From Streptomyces sp. HNM0574 (GTDB taxonomy: Bacteria > Actinomycetota > Actinomycetes > Streptomycetales > Streptomycetaceae), in assembly GCF_012726235.1 (NCBI RefSeq), contig NZ_JAASAH010000002.1, positions 62,001 through 126,000 on the forward strand: a DNA stretch of 64,000 nucleotides. Reading direction: 5' to 3'. Positions 9,387 to 17,921 of this stretch are shown one piece after another. A program made the translations under genes and the position numbers. The first letter of the stretch is position 1. Every line of letters starts with the position of its first letter. Below the pieces are notes generated by a model. That model did not search any database, had not been told where the DNA came from, and saw only the letters and a list, made by a program, of their open reading frames with translations.

Positions 9387-9543
9387 GCCCCCACTGTGCG
9401 GCGCGGTGCCGCCGGACGCGAGGGCGCCGCGGGAGGACGGCGGGCCGCGCGGTGTGACCTGCGGTACATACCCGGGAGTAGCGGGCTGTGGGGGCTTAGG
9501 ACCGGGGGCCTCGGTCTCCGCGTCTGCGACCATGGGGGACGTG

Positions 9544-9945
9544 ATGGAGATTCCGCGCGGCAGCTTGCAGACGCAGACCTTCTACGAGCAGGTCGGCGGC
9601 GAGGAGACCTTCCGGCGCCTCGTGCGGCGCTTCTACGAAGGCGTCGCCGGCGACCCGGACCTGCGGGCGATGTACCCGGAGGAGGACCTCGGCCCGGCGG
9701 AGGAGCGGCTCGCGCTCTTCCTCATGCAGTACTGGGGCGGCCCCCGCACCTACAGCGAGTCCCGCGGCCACCCCCGGCTGCGGATGCGGCACGCGCCGTT
9801 CAAGGTCGACCAGGCCGCGCACGACGCGTGGCTGCGGCACATGCGCGAGGCCGTCGACAGCCTGGAGCTCGACCCCGAGCACGAGCAGCAGCTGTGGAAG
9901 TACTTCGTCTTCGCCGCCCGCTCGATGGTCAACTCCGCCGACTGA
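9544..9945 (+). CDS. glbO: Group II truncated haemoglobin (trHbO type)
   Basis: 133 residues from the ATG at 9544, with GGGGGA four bases upstream; a GTG at 9541 and an ATG at 9532 are in frame and possible. The fold shows the truncated globin order: FY in helix B, the CD-region tyrosine in RAMYPEED, the [12 protein letters not shown] turn, the proximal histidine in RMRHAPF, and the helix G tryptophan in DAWLRHM. Group II globins bind O2 and NO tightly and are linked to oxidative and nitrosative stress. It stands alone, ending at a strong terminator. Confidence 0.93.
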   Translation: MEIPRGSLQTQTFYEQVGGEETFRRLVRRFYEGVAGDPDLRAMYPEEDLGPAEERLALFLMQYWGGPRTYSESRGHPRLRMRHAPFKVDQAAHDAWLRHMREAVDSLELDPEHEQQLWKYFVFAARSMVNSAD

Positions 9946-9956
9946 GCGGACGCGCA

Positions 9957-9993
9957 CGAAGGGCCGGGTCCGGCAGCCGGACCCGGCCCTTCG
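9957..9993. terminator. Perfect 17-bp hairpin after the globin gene
   Basis: Arms 9957-9973 and 9977-9993 pair at every base around a CAG loop. It lies 11 bases after the globin stop and 45 bases from the end of the convergent gene at 10039, so it can serve both strands. No U-tract, as is usual in this genus. Confidence 0.85.
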
Positions 9994-10038
9994 TGTGTCA
10001 ACTCCTCCTCGGCGCGGGGCAGTTGCTCCCGTCCCCGC

Positions 10039-10698
10039 TCAGACCGGGGTGACGCTCAGCCCGGCGCCCTTGCCCGCGGCCCGGACCGCGACGGAACCGT
10101 CGGTGGTCCGCAGCCGCAGCCACGCGCCCGCGCGCAGCAGCACCACCGGCTCCTTGCCGCGCAGGAAGCCCAGCGCGTGCGCGGCGTGCACGGCGCGCAG
10201 CGGCAGGCCCGTACGCCCCAGCGGACGGGACCAGATCTCGTCGGCGAGCGCGTCCAGCGTCTCGCGCGTCCGCGCCCGCTCGTTCAGCTTCTCGGCCCGC
10301 TCGCGGAACTCGCCCACGGCGGCGACGGCCACCGTGCGCACCGAGTCCGGCGGCAGCTCGGCGAACGCCTGCCAGCCGCCCCGCGGCGGCAGCACACCGG
10401 CCCACGGCGGCCCGGTGACGGGCCCCGGAATCCGGACGCTCTCCTTCTCCTCCTCTATCCCCTCGAGGAGTTCACCCGCCGAGACGGTGACGTCCAGCTC
10501 CAGCGGCTCCAGCAGCCGCCCGGTGCGGACGGCGAGCACCTCGAACCGCGCGGGCTTGGCGAAGATCCCGGCGACGCCGCCGCCCGCCTGAATGCGGACG
10601 GCCGCGTTCTTCTCCCAGCGCAGCAGCCGTCCGAGGAACGCGGCGAGACCCGCCGCCTCTCCGGGGTCAGCGAATACCAGACGCTGTTGCACTGTCAT
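10039..10698 (-). CDS. Conserved hypothetical protein, possibly nucleotide- or ligand-binding, function unknown
   Basis: 219 residues, no signal peptide or membrane segment. Starts MTVQQRLVFADPGEAAGLAA at an ATG (10698) with GAAGG upstream. It overlaps the 3' end of the thioesterase gene by 32 bases, pointing to translational coupling. The protein is rich in Arg, Ala and Leu, with FLGRLLRWEKNAAVRIQAGG near the start and a C-terminal beta-rich part (VVLLRAGAWLRLRT). I do not recognise the family. Coupling to a 4-hydroxybenzoyl-CoA-type thioesterase is the only functional hint. Confidence 0.8.
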   Translation of the reverse strand: MTVQQRLVFADPGEAAGLAAFLGRLLRWEKNAAVRIQAGGGVAGIFAKPARFEVLAVRTGRLLEPLELDVTVSAGELLEGIEEEKESVRIPGPVTGPPWAGVLPPRGGWQAFAELPPDSVRTVAVAAVGEFRERAEKLNERARTRETLDALADEIWSRPLGRTGLPLRAVHAAHALGFLRGKEPVVLLRAGAWLRLRTTDGSVAVRAAGKGAGLSVTPV

Positions 10699-11128
10699 CG
10701 AAGTAGCCTTCCAGGAACGTCCGTTCGGCGGCGCTGAGCCGACGGGGACGCTCCCTCTCCAAGTCGTAGGGGACCACGACGGTCGTGGCGCGCACGTACA
10801 CCGTCTGGGGGTCCTTGATTTCGTACGCGACGGTCGCGGAGGCGGCGCCGAGCTTGGTCACCCAGAGTTCGACCGTCACCGGCTCGTGCCGGTGGACCAG
10901 GGGGCGCAGGTAGTCGATCTCGTGCCGCGCCACGACCGAGCCCCCGGTGAACGGCGGCAGCTCGTCCGGCTCCGCCCGCTCCCCCGCGTCCGGCCGCGCC
11001 TCACGGGCCAGCCGGAACATGAAGTCGATCCGCGCCTCTTCCAGATACCGGACGTGGACGACGTTGTTGACGTGCCCGAAGGCGTCCATGTCCGACCACC
11101 GCAGGGGACACCGGTATATGTGCCGCAC
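10667..11128 (-). CDS. Acyl-CoA thioesterase, 4HBT hot-dog fold
   Basis: 153 residues from the GTG at 11128; an earlier in-frame GTG at 11191 would add 21 residues but has no ribosome site. RHIYRCPLRWSDMDAFGHVN carries the 4HBT signature, with Asp in DMD/GHVN as the catalytic region, followed by YLEEARIDFM and a long hot-dog helix. These enzymes hydrolyse acyl-CoA thioesters to free acid and CoA; chain length cannot be read from sequence. Downstream, and overlapping by 32 bases, is an unknown gene. The family is certain; the physiological substrate is not. Confidence 0.9.
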   Translation of the reverse strand: MRHIYRCPLRWSDMDAFGHVNNVVHVRYLEEARIDFMFRLAREARPDAGERAEPDELPPFTGGSVVARHEIDYLRPLVHRHEPVTVELWVTKLGAASATVAYEIKDPQTVYVRATTVVVPYDLERERPRRLSAAERTFLEGYFDDSATASGIR

Positions 11129-11235
11129 GCTCAGCTCGCCTGCCTCATCCCTCGCATCTTCGGCGGGCCCGCCACCGGATCGCCCGGCCACGGGCCCCGC
11201 CCGGTCCCGCCAGGAGGCCGCGTCCTGACAGGCGT

Positions 11236-11268
11236 GCGGGGGCGCACCGGCGAACCGGGCGCCCCCGC
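11236..11268. terminator. Hairpin after ettA
   Basis: Ten-bp perfect arms 11236-11245 and 11259-11268 (GCGGGGGCGC and its complement) with a 13-base loop, 9 bases beyond the ettA stop on the minus strand. Confidence 0.7.
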
Positions 11269-11276
11269 GATGTCCC

Positions 11277-12941
11277 TCAGCCGCGCGTGAGCTTCTTGTA
11301 CGACGCGCGGTGCGGACGGGCCGCGTCCGGGCCCAGCCGCTCGATCTTGTTCTTCTCGTACGACTCGAAGTTGCCCTCGAACCAGAACCACTTGGACTCG
11401 CCCTCGTAGGCGAGGATGTGGGTCGCGACCCGGTCGAGGAACCAGCGGTCGTGGGAGACGACCACGGCGCAGCCGGGGAAGTCCAGCAGCGCGTTCTCCA
11501 GGGAGGACAGGGTCTCGACGTCGAGGTCGTTGGTCGGCTCGTCGAGGAGGAGCAGGTTGCCGCCCTGCTTCAGGGTCAGCGCCAGGTTCAGCCGGTTGCG
11601 CTCACCGCCGGAGAGCACGCCCGCGGGCTTCTGCTGGTCCGGGCCCTTGAAGCCGAACGCCGAGACGTAGGCGCGCGAAGGCATCTCGACCTGGCCGACG
11701 TTGATGTAGTCCAGCTCGTCGGAGACGACGGCCCACAGCGTCTTCTTCGGGTCGATGTTCTCGCGGCCCTGGTCGACGTAGGAGATCTTGACGGTCTCGC
11801 CGACCTTGATCGAGCCGGAGTCCGGCTCCTCCAGGCCCTGCAGCATCTTGAACAGGGTGGTCTTACCGGCGCCGTTGGGGCCGATGACGCCCACGATGCC
11901 GTTCCGCGGGAGCGTGAAGGACAGGTCGTCGATCAGCACCTTCTCGCCGAACGCCTTGCCCAGGTTCTCGACCTCGACGACGACGTTGCCCAGACGCGGG
12001 CCCGGCGGGATCTGGATCTCCTCGAAGTCCAGCTTCTTGGTCTTCTCCGCCTCGGCGGCCATCTCCTCGTACCGGTTGAGCCGGGACTTGGACTTGGCCT
12101 GGCGCCCCTTGGCGTTGGAGCGCACCCACTCCAGCTCTTCCTTCATGCGCTTCTGGCGCTTGGCGTCCTTCTGGCCCTCGACCTTCAGGCGCGCCTGCTT
12201 CTTCTCCAGGTACGTGGAGTAGTTGCCCTCGTAACCGACGGCGCGGCCGCGGTCGAGCTCCATGATCCACTCGGCGACGTTGTCGAGGAAGTACCGGTCG
12301 TGGGTGATCGCGACGACGGTGCCGGGGTACTGCGCGAGGTGCTGCTCCAGCCACTGCACGGACTCGGCGTCCAGGTGGTTGGTGGGCTCGTCGAGGAGGA
12401 GCAGGTCGGGCTGCTCCAGCAGCAGCTTGCAGAGCGCGACGCGGCGGCGCTCACCGCCGGAGAGGTGGGTGACGGGCCAGTCGCCGGCCGGGCAGCCGAG
12501 CGCGTCCATGGCCTGCTCCAGCTGGGACTCCAGGTCCCAGGCGTTGCTGTGGTCCAGCTGCTCCTGGAGCTTGCCCATCTCCTCCATGAGCTCGTCCGAG
12601 TAGTCCGTCGCCATGAGCTCGGCGATCTCGTTGAAGCGGTCGAGCTTCGCCTTGGTCTCCGCGACGCCGTCCTGGACGTTCTCCAGCACGGTCTTGGACT
12701 CGTCGAGCGGGGGCTCCTGCAGGAGGATGCCCGCCGTGTAGCCGGGCGAGAGGAAGGCGTCGCCGTTGGACGGCTGCTCCAGCCCCGCCATGATCTTGAG
12801 AACGGTGGACTTACCGGCGCCGTTGGGGCCGACGACACCGATTTTCGCGCCGGGCAGGAAACTCAGGGTGACGTCGTCCAGGATCACCTTGTCGCCGTGC
12901 GCCTTGCGCGCCTTGCGCATGGTGTAGATGTACTCAGCCAA
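11277..12941 (-). CDS. ettA: Energy-dependent translational throttle protein EttA (ABC-F ATPase)
   Basis: 554 residues, cytoplasmic, no membrane segments. Two ABC cassettes: Walker A GPNGAGKST near 38 and GPNGAGKTT near 350, each with an LSGGERRR or LSGGERNR signature and LLLDEPTNHLD/LLLDEPTNDLD Walker B. The charged linker between them (KKQARLKVEGQKDAKRQKR) and the arm inserted in domain 1 mark the EttA branch of the ABC-F family. EttA binds the ribosomal E site and couples entry into elongation to the ATP/ADP ratio. Starts MAEYIYTMRKARKAHGDKVI, as in orthologues. Single gene with its own terminator. Confidence 0.96.
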   Translation of the reverse strand: MAEYIYTMRKARKAHGDKVILDDVTLSFLPGAKIGVVGPNGAGKSTVLKIMAGLEQPSNGDAFLSPGYTAGILLQEPPLDESKTVLENVQDGVAETKAKLDRFNEIAELMATDYSDELMEEMGKLQEQLDHSNAWDLESQLEQAMDALGCPAGDWPVTHLSGGERRRVALCKLLLEQPDLLLLDEPTNHLDAESVQWLEQHLAQYPGTVVAITHDRYFLDNVAEWIMELDRGRAVGYEGNYSTYLEKKQARLKVEGQKDAKRQKRMKEELEWVRSNAKGRQAKSKSRLNRYEEMAAEAEKTKKLDFEEIQIPPGPRLGNVVVEVENLGKAFGEKVLIDDLSFTLPRNGIVGVIGPNGAGKTTLFKMLQGLEEPDSGSIKVGETVKISYVDQGRENIDPKKTLWAVVSDELDYINVGQVEMPSRAYVSAFGFKGPDQQKPAGVLSGGERNRLNLALTLKQGGNLLLLDEPTNDLDVETLSSLENALLDFPGCAVVVSHDRWFLDRVATHILAYEGESKWFWFEGNFESYEKNKIERLGPDAARPHRASYKKLTRG

Positions 12942-13085
12942 GAGAAACCGTCCGGCAATCTGTAGTGTCGATGCGGCCTAGCCGCGTGAGGTCAGATGGA
13001 CCCATCTTGCCGCACGGCGCCCCTCTCCCCGAAACGGGGCGGCTCCGGCTCCGCCTTCCACCGATGCCGCCCCGCGCCCGCGCGA

Positions 13086-14807
13086 CTACTGTCCGGAACT
13101 GTCCGAATCGGTCCGGGTCTTGCTCTCCGAACCCTGGGGACCCTCCGCGTCCGCGGAGTCACCCGGGGCACTCGCGCCCACCGCGTCGCTCTCCGTCGCA
13201 CCGTCCTCCGCCGAGCCGTCCCCGGACGCGTCCTGCTCCGGTTCGCGCCTGCGGACGGCGAGCAGGGCGACGGCGCCGACGAGGACGAGCGCCACCGCAA
13301 TGCCGATGATCAACGGGGTGTTGCTGCTGTTGCCCGTCTCCGCGAGGTCCGGGTCCTGGCCGGCCTCGCCGGAGACGGCCTCGCCGCCGTCCGAACCGGC
13401 CGTCGCGATGGTGCCCGGGCCGCTGCCGCCGCTCTCCGTGCCGGTGGTGTCGGCGCTGTCCGGGGCGCCCTGCGGGGTGACGCCCTCGTCGGCGCCCTCG
13501 GCCGCCGTCCTGGTGACCGTCTCGCAGTCCAGCACTCCCATGAACGGCTCGGCCTCACCGGCCGCCCCGGGCAGCGCGATGCGGTACGCCTGGTCCTCCT
13601 GGACGGTGACCGGCGCGGTCCGGGTATGCCCCGGGGCCACCTCGTACTTCTTGCCCGCGAGGCTGAACCCGTAGGGCTCGTCACCGCCGTTGGTGACGGT
13701 GACGTCCACCGAACCGTCGGCGCAGTTCTTCCGGGCGTGCGCCACCGGCACGGCGCCCGAACCGCCCCACCGCGCCGACGCCGTCGCCGAGACGGTGGAC
13801 TGGCTGGAGCCCGCGAGGATCTGCGTCTGGCTCTTGGCGTGCTCCCCGGTCCCGGTGAGTACGCGGCCCACCGGCACCTTCGTCGAGGCCGTCACCGTCA
13901 GCGAGGTGGAGCCGGACTCCTCACCGGCGGGCTCGGCGGCCTCGACCGCCGCAGCGGCCTCACCGGCCTCGCCCGCGTCCCGGCCCCGGCCGGCCTTCCC
14001 CGCCGGCCCGGCCTCCGACTCCCCGCCGGGGAGCTGGAAGTAGAGCTTGCTGCCGTCCCGCGCGGAGGTCACCTGCTTGCCGTCCGCGTCGACGAGCTTC
14101 ACGCCGCGGGCCGCCGCGTCCGGAGCGGGGGCGACGGCGACGCTCGGGGCGCCGGTACGCACCGTGACGGGCCCGAGCCGGTCACCGGGCCGCCCGGCCA
14201 CAGCGGAGGAACCCAGCGAGAGGGAGGCGGACGGCTCCGCCATCTTCCCGGCCCGCTCCTGGAGGAAGTCGGCCAGCTTCTCGGCCGCCGGATCGGCGGC
14301 CTCCACCTCGGCCCGGTCCGAGTACCGCCAGATCGCGACCTGGGTACCGGCCGCGGCCGTCTCGGGCGTGAGCCGGCCGGAGCCGGAGGTGCGCGCGAGC
14401 GCGTGCAGGTCGTCGACCTTCGGGTACGAGTGCTCCAGGATCCAGCGGATCTTCCCGGCGTTCCGGTTGTCGTGCAGCGAGGACGTCTTCCAGGACGCCT
14501 CCTCGTAACGCGCCTGGTCCAGCGCGGGGTTGTCGATGTCGACGCTGTACGTCTGCAGACGCCCGCCGCCGTCGACGGCCATTTCGAAGAGCCCGGCCCC
14601 CGTTCTGCGCTCCTCGCCCTCTCTGCGTACGACAGCCTCGTCCGAGATGCGCAGACCCTCCAGGGTCGCGGCGGCGCCGCCCGTGCGGGCGGCCTCGTCC
14701 TCGGCTGCGGCCGGTCCGGCCCCGGCGACCGTCCCGGCCGCTAGCAGGCCGGGAGCCACCACCGCGGCGGCGACACGTGCGGCCGACCGCCTCCGTACAA
14801 AGGTCAT
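13086..14807 (-). CDS. Sortase-anchored TQXA-domain surface protein lacking the thioester cysteine
   Basis: 573 residues from the ATG at 14807 (GAGGGGAAG upstream). A signal peptide (about 1-34, ending PAAAED) leads to a TQXA domain with TYSVDIDNPA near the start, GKIRWILEHSYPKVDDL in the middle and the AAGTQVAIWRYSD motif. Repetitive beta-rich regions follow, then a C-terminal LAETG sortase signal, a membrane helix (IIGIAVALVLVGAVALLAV) and an RRREPE tail. The family normally forms a Cys-Gln thioester for covalent adhesion. Here the Gln of TQVA is present but the expected Cys of YCID is Ser (YSVD), so no thioester is predicted. Function at the cell wall is probable; adhesion chemistry is unlikely. 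Confidence 0.88.
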   Translation of the reverse strand: MTFVRRRSAARVAAAVVAPGLLAAGTVAGAGPAAAEDEAARTGGAAATLEGLRISDEAVVRREGEERRTGAGLFEMAVDGGGRLQTYSVDIDNPALDQARYEEASWKTSSLHDNRNAGKIRWILEHSYPKVDDLHALARTSGSGRLTPETAAAGTQVAIWRYSDRAEVEAADPAAEKLADFLQERAGKMAEPSASLSLGSSAVAGRPGDRLGPVTVRTGAPSVAVAPAPDAAARGVKLVDADGKQVTSARDGSKLYFQLPGGESEAGPAGKAGRGRDAGEAGEAAAAVEAAEPAGEESGSTSLTVTASTKVPVGRVLTGTGEHAKSQTQILAGSSQSTVSATASARWGGSGAVPVAHARKNCADGSVDVTVTNGGDEPYGFSLAGKKYEVAPGHTRTAPVTVQEDQAYRIALPGAAGEAEPFMGVLDCETVTRTAAEGADEGVTPQGAPDSADTTGTESGGSGPGTIATAGSDGGEAVSGEAGQDPDLAETGNSSNTPLIIGIAVALVLVGAVALLAVRRREPEQDASGDGSAEDGATESDAVGASAPGDSADAEGPQGSESKTRTDSDSSGQ

Positions 14808-15076
14808 GGTCTTCCCCTCTGGCCGGGACGCACAGGCTTCGTCACTGGTCGGATCCGAAGCGGTCGAGGTGACCGGCGTCCCGCCGGTAAAGCTCTCACC
14901 CCCGTCAGCTACCCGAAGGATCGTAGAGAGCGGGCACAGCACGTTCCCCACGAATCCCGCCGTACAAGCGTTCTGACTCGGAATCGTTATCACTGAATCC
15001 GGCGGACCCGGACGATCACGACACCGGCCTCCCACCTGGAACGATGCCTTCCGCTTAGATGGCGACGTACGCGACG

Positions 15077-15562
15077 TCAGCCGTCCGCGGTGACTGCCGT
15101 GATTCCAGGGCCTGTTGAGGACGAGCGGCCCCCGGCCTCCGGCCGCCGCGCCCCCTTCACCAGCTCCGGCCGCGGCACCACCACCCGCACGAAGGCCGCC
15201 GTCCCGCGCGTCAGATCGTGCCCGACCGACCAGGCCGCGATCTCCGCCGAGAGAAACCGCCGACGCCCCTTCTCGTCCCCCTCGCCGACCTCGCCGGCCT
15301 CGTCCTCACGGATCCGCAACTGCCCGTGGACGACGACGGGTTCACCGACGGAGACGGACGAGGCGAGGTTGGAGGCGAGCGTCCGCCAGGCCCAGACCGT
15401 GTAGAAACTCGTGCCCGCGTCCGCCCACTCGTTCCGCTGCCGGTCGAACCTGCGGGCCGTGCACGCCAGCCGGAACCGCGCGCACGGGACTCCCCCGGCC
15501 GCCGCCCTGAAGTCGACCGCCGTCGCGACGTTCCCCACGACCGTGACAGGCGTTCCCCTCAT
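15077..15562 (-). CDS. ssbB: Single-stranded DNA-binding protein without acidic tail (SsbB type)
   Basis: 161 residues from the ATG at 15562 (GAGGGGGTG upstream). An OB-fold SSB core: RGTPVTVVGNVATAVDF, FRLACTARRFDR, and SFYTVWAWRTLASNLASSV, matching the actinobacterial SSB pattern. The C-terminus ends ITAVTADG and lacks the DDDIPF-type acidic tip that recruits repair proteins. That is the hallmark of the Streptomyces SsbB paralogue, implicated in chromosome segregation during sporulation, as opposed to the replicative SsbA. It lies directly downstream of the dynamin-like gene pair, which also fits sporulation. The symbol is inferred from the missing tail and from position. Confidence 0.85.
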   Translation of the reverse strand: MRGTPVTVVGNVATAVDFRAAAGGVPCARFRLACTARRFDRQRNEWADAGTSFYTVWAWRTLASNLASSVSVGEPVVVHGQLRIREDEAGEVGEGDEKGRRRFLSAEIAAWSVGHDLTRGTAAFVRVVVPRPELVKGARRPEAGGRSSSTGPGITAVTADG

Positions 15563-15710
15563 GTACGTCACCCCCTCGACCGCCCGGAATCTCCGAACGG
15601 ACAGCCAGGATGCGGCAGTTCGCGAAATCCCGCTCCGGCCTGTGGACCCGCGGACGGCTGTGGACAACGCGCCCACCCGGGAGGGTGACGGAACCCGCGG
15701 CTCCGGTCAC

Positions 15711-17921
15711 TCAGAAGGTACGCAGCCCCTCGCCCGCCGCGATCACGTACTGCTCGCGCACCTCGCGGTACCGGAGCAGCTCCGACGCCACCGGCTCCAG
15801 CACCCGTGAGCGCCCGCAGCCGGCCGCGAGCCGCCGCAGCCGCCGCTCCTCCTCCAGCCCGTACGCCCGCGCCGGCCCCCGCGCCGCCATCCGGCACCCC
15901 CACGCCAGCAGCGGACTGGCCACGGAACCGGCGAGCAGCACCGCGACCGGCAGCCACCCCTCGTCGCCCTCCGCGCCCATGGCGGCGGTCACGAGCCAGA
16001 CCACGCCCGCCAGTTGCACCAGGAGCAGCAGCGACTGCATCAGCCGCGCCGCCGTCCACCAGCGGGGCCGCGGCACCCGGAGCCCGTGCTCCCAGGCGGC
16101 GCCCCGGACGGTGCCGTCCTCCGGTTCGCGCAGCACGCCGTCCAGTGCCTCGGGCAGCCCCTCGGACCCCTGCCACGCCGCGTCCCGCACGGTCTTCTGC
16201 CAGGCCTCCGGCAACCCCGCCGAGGCGCCCTCGCCCAGCTCCCGCACCGCCTGGGCCACGACGGGGCGGGCGACACTCGTCCGCCGCACACCCGCGGTGC
16301 TCTCCGGAACAGAGGGAAGCGAAGTCTCCGACACCGCCCCGGAGTTGGTAGCCGTAGAGGAGGAACCGGAAGCGCCGTTGCGGGCCCGTCGGGCGTCGAG
16401 CCACTGCGTGAGCTGGGCCCACGGGGTGCCGCACGCCTGTTCCGCCTGCCGCAGCCAGGCGCGTTCGGCGGCCTGCCCGGCCGCGCCCGCGCCGACGGCC
16501 GTGGCCAGCCGGTACTCGAAGTCCTCGCGCGCCGCGTCGGTCAGCCCCGCGGGCCCGTCCAGCGGCGAGCCGGGCCCCGGGTCCGCGTACACCGGACGCA
16601 GCCGCGCCACGGCCCCGTCCACATCGGCGCCGAGCCGGAGCGCCGCCGCGCGCCGCTCCGCGACGAACGAGCCGATCTCCTCGCGCAGTTCGGCCATCCC
16701 GGCACCGGTGAGCGCCGAGACGGCGAGCACCCGGGCACCGGGTTCACCGTGCTCGCCGAGCGCCATGCCGTCCTCGTCCAGCAGCCTCCGCAGGTCGTCG
16801 AGGACGGTGTCCTTGGCCTCTCCGGGGAGCCGGTCGACCTGGTTCAGGACGATGAACGTGACCTCCGCGTACCCGGCGAGCGGGCGCAGGTAGCGCTCGT
16901 GCAGCACGGCGTCCGCGTACTTCTCCGGGTCGACGACCCACACCACCGCGTCGACGAGGCGCAGCAGCCGGTCCACCTGGTCCCGGTGGCCCGGCGCTGC
17001 CGAGTCGTGGTCGGGGAGGTCGAGCAGGACGAGGCCGGACGGTTCCGGGGCGCTGGAACGGCACCGCAGGTGGCGGGCGACGCCGAGCCGGTCCAGCAGC
17101 CCGTCGGCGGTACCGGGGTCGTGCCGCGCCTCCCAGGAGCAGGCGACGGGTTCCGCCGTGGTCGGCCGCCGCGTACCGGCCGGGGACAGCGGCGCCCCGG
17201 CGAGCGCGTTGAACAGGGAGGACTTCCCGCTCCCCGTGGCCCCGGCGATCGCCACCGTGGTGCAGGTGCGGGGCAGCCGGCCGCGCGCCGCCGCCTCGTC
17301 GAGCAGCCGGGACGCCTCCTCCAGCACCTGCCCGTCCACCCGGGTACGGGAGAGCCCGATGAGTTCACGCAGCGCGCCGAGCCGCTGCCGCAGCGGCTCC
17401 TCGTCGAACTCCCCCGCCGGAAGCGGAAGTTCACCGTCCTCCCGCCGCACGGGCGGGGAAGAAGCGGGCGCGGGCTGTTCCGGTACCGGTGCCGCGAGGA
17501 GGGTGCCCTCCCCGCCGACCGTACGGGCGGCCTCGTCGCGCCCCCACGCCTCGCGGCGTTCCCGCAGCGCCTGCCGTTCCCGCTGCTCCAGTTCCTCCCT
17601 GCGCTCCCGCAGCTCCCGCTCCTCCTGGAGCCGGCGCTGCCGTGCGGTGGTGGCCGCCAGGTGCTCGGCGGCGGAGAGCCGGTCGGCCGCGGAGGCGATG
17701 CGGTGCGGGGGACGCGCGCCACGGCCCGGCTCGCCGCCGTCCGGGACGGTGCGGCCCGCCCGGTCGGCGCGGCGGGCGATCAGTCCGTCGTCCCAGGCGC
17801 CCGCGCCCCGCTCGCCGGGAGGCGGTCCGGGCGTCCGGCCGTCGTCGCCCTCCCCGTCCGGGCCGGCGGTCCCGGCCGGTGTGCTGTCCGTGTGGTCCTG
17901 CTCGGGCGACACCTCGGTCAC
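15711..17921 (-). CDS. dynB: Dynamin-like GTPase with two membrane helices (DynB type)
   Basis: 736 residues. The GTG start (17921) overlaps the dynA stop as GTGA, behind AGAGGGAG. A charged, Glu/Arg coiled-coil region (about 75-130) precedes the GTPase domain: P-loop GATGSGKSS near 228, switch DLPDHDS, and NQVD near the NKxD position. Two adjacent membrane helices lie near residues 625-670, then a short cytoplasmic tail ending in GEGLRTF. In Streptomyces, DynA and DynB are dynamin-like proteins that stabilise the sporulation septum, DynB being the membrane-anchored partner. Upstream Pro/Gly-rich codons of the overlapping frame are not part of this gene. The assignment rests on the tandem arrangement, the helices and the P-loop. 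Confidence 0.82.
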   Translation of the reverse strand: MTEVSPEQDHTDSTPAGTAGPDGEGDDGRTPGPPPGERGAGAWDDGLIARRADRAGRTVPDGGEPGRGARPPHRIASAADRLSAAEHLAATTARQRRLQEERELRERREELEQRERQALRERREAWGRDEAARTVGGEGTLLAAPVPEQPAPASSPPVRREDGELPLPAGEFDEEPLRQRLGALRELIGLSRTRVDGQVLEEASRLLDEAAARGRLPRTCTTVAIAGATGSGKSSLFNALAGAPLSPAGTRRPTTAEPVACSWEARHDPGTADGLLDRLGVARHLRCRSSAPEPSGLVLLDLPDHDSAAPGHRDQVDRLLRLVDAVVWVVDPEKYADAVLHERYLRPLAGYAEVTFIVLNQVDRLPGEAKDTVLDDLRRLLDEDGMALGEHGEPGARVLAVSALTGAGMAELREEIGSFVAERRAAALRLGADVDGAVARLRPVYADPGPGSPLDGPAGLTDAAREDFEYRLATAVGAGAAGQAAERAWLRQAEQACGTPWAQLTQWLDARRARNGASGSSSTATNSGAVSETSLPSVPESTAGVRRTSVARPVVAQAVRELGEGASAGLPEAWQKTVRDAAWQGSEGLPEALDGVLREPEDGTVRGAAWEHGLRVPRPRWWTAARLMQSLLLLVQLAGVVWLVTAAMGAEGDEGWLPVAVLLAGSVASPLLAWGCRMAARGPARAYGLEEERRLRRLAAGCGRSRVLEPVASELLRYREVREQYVIAAGEGLRTF

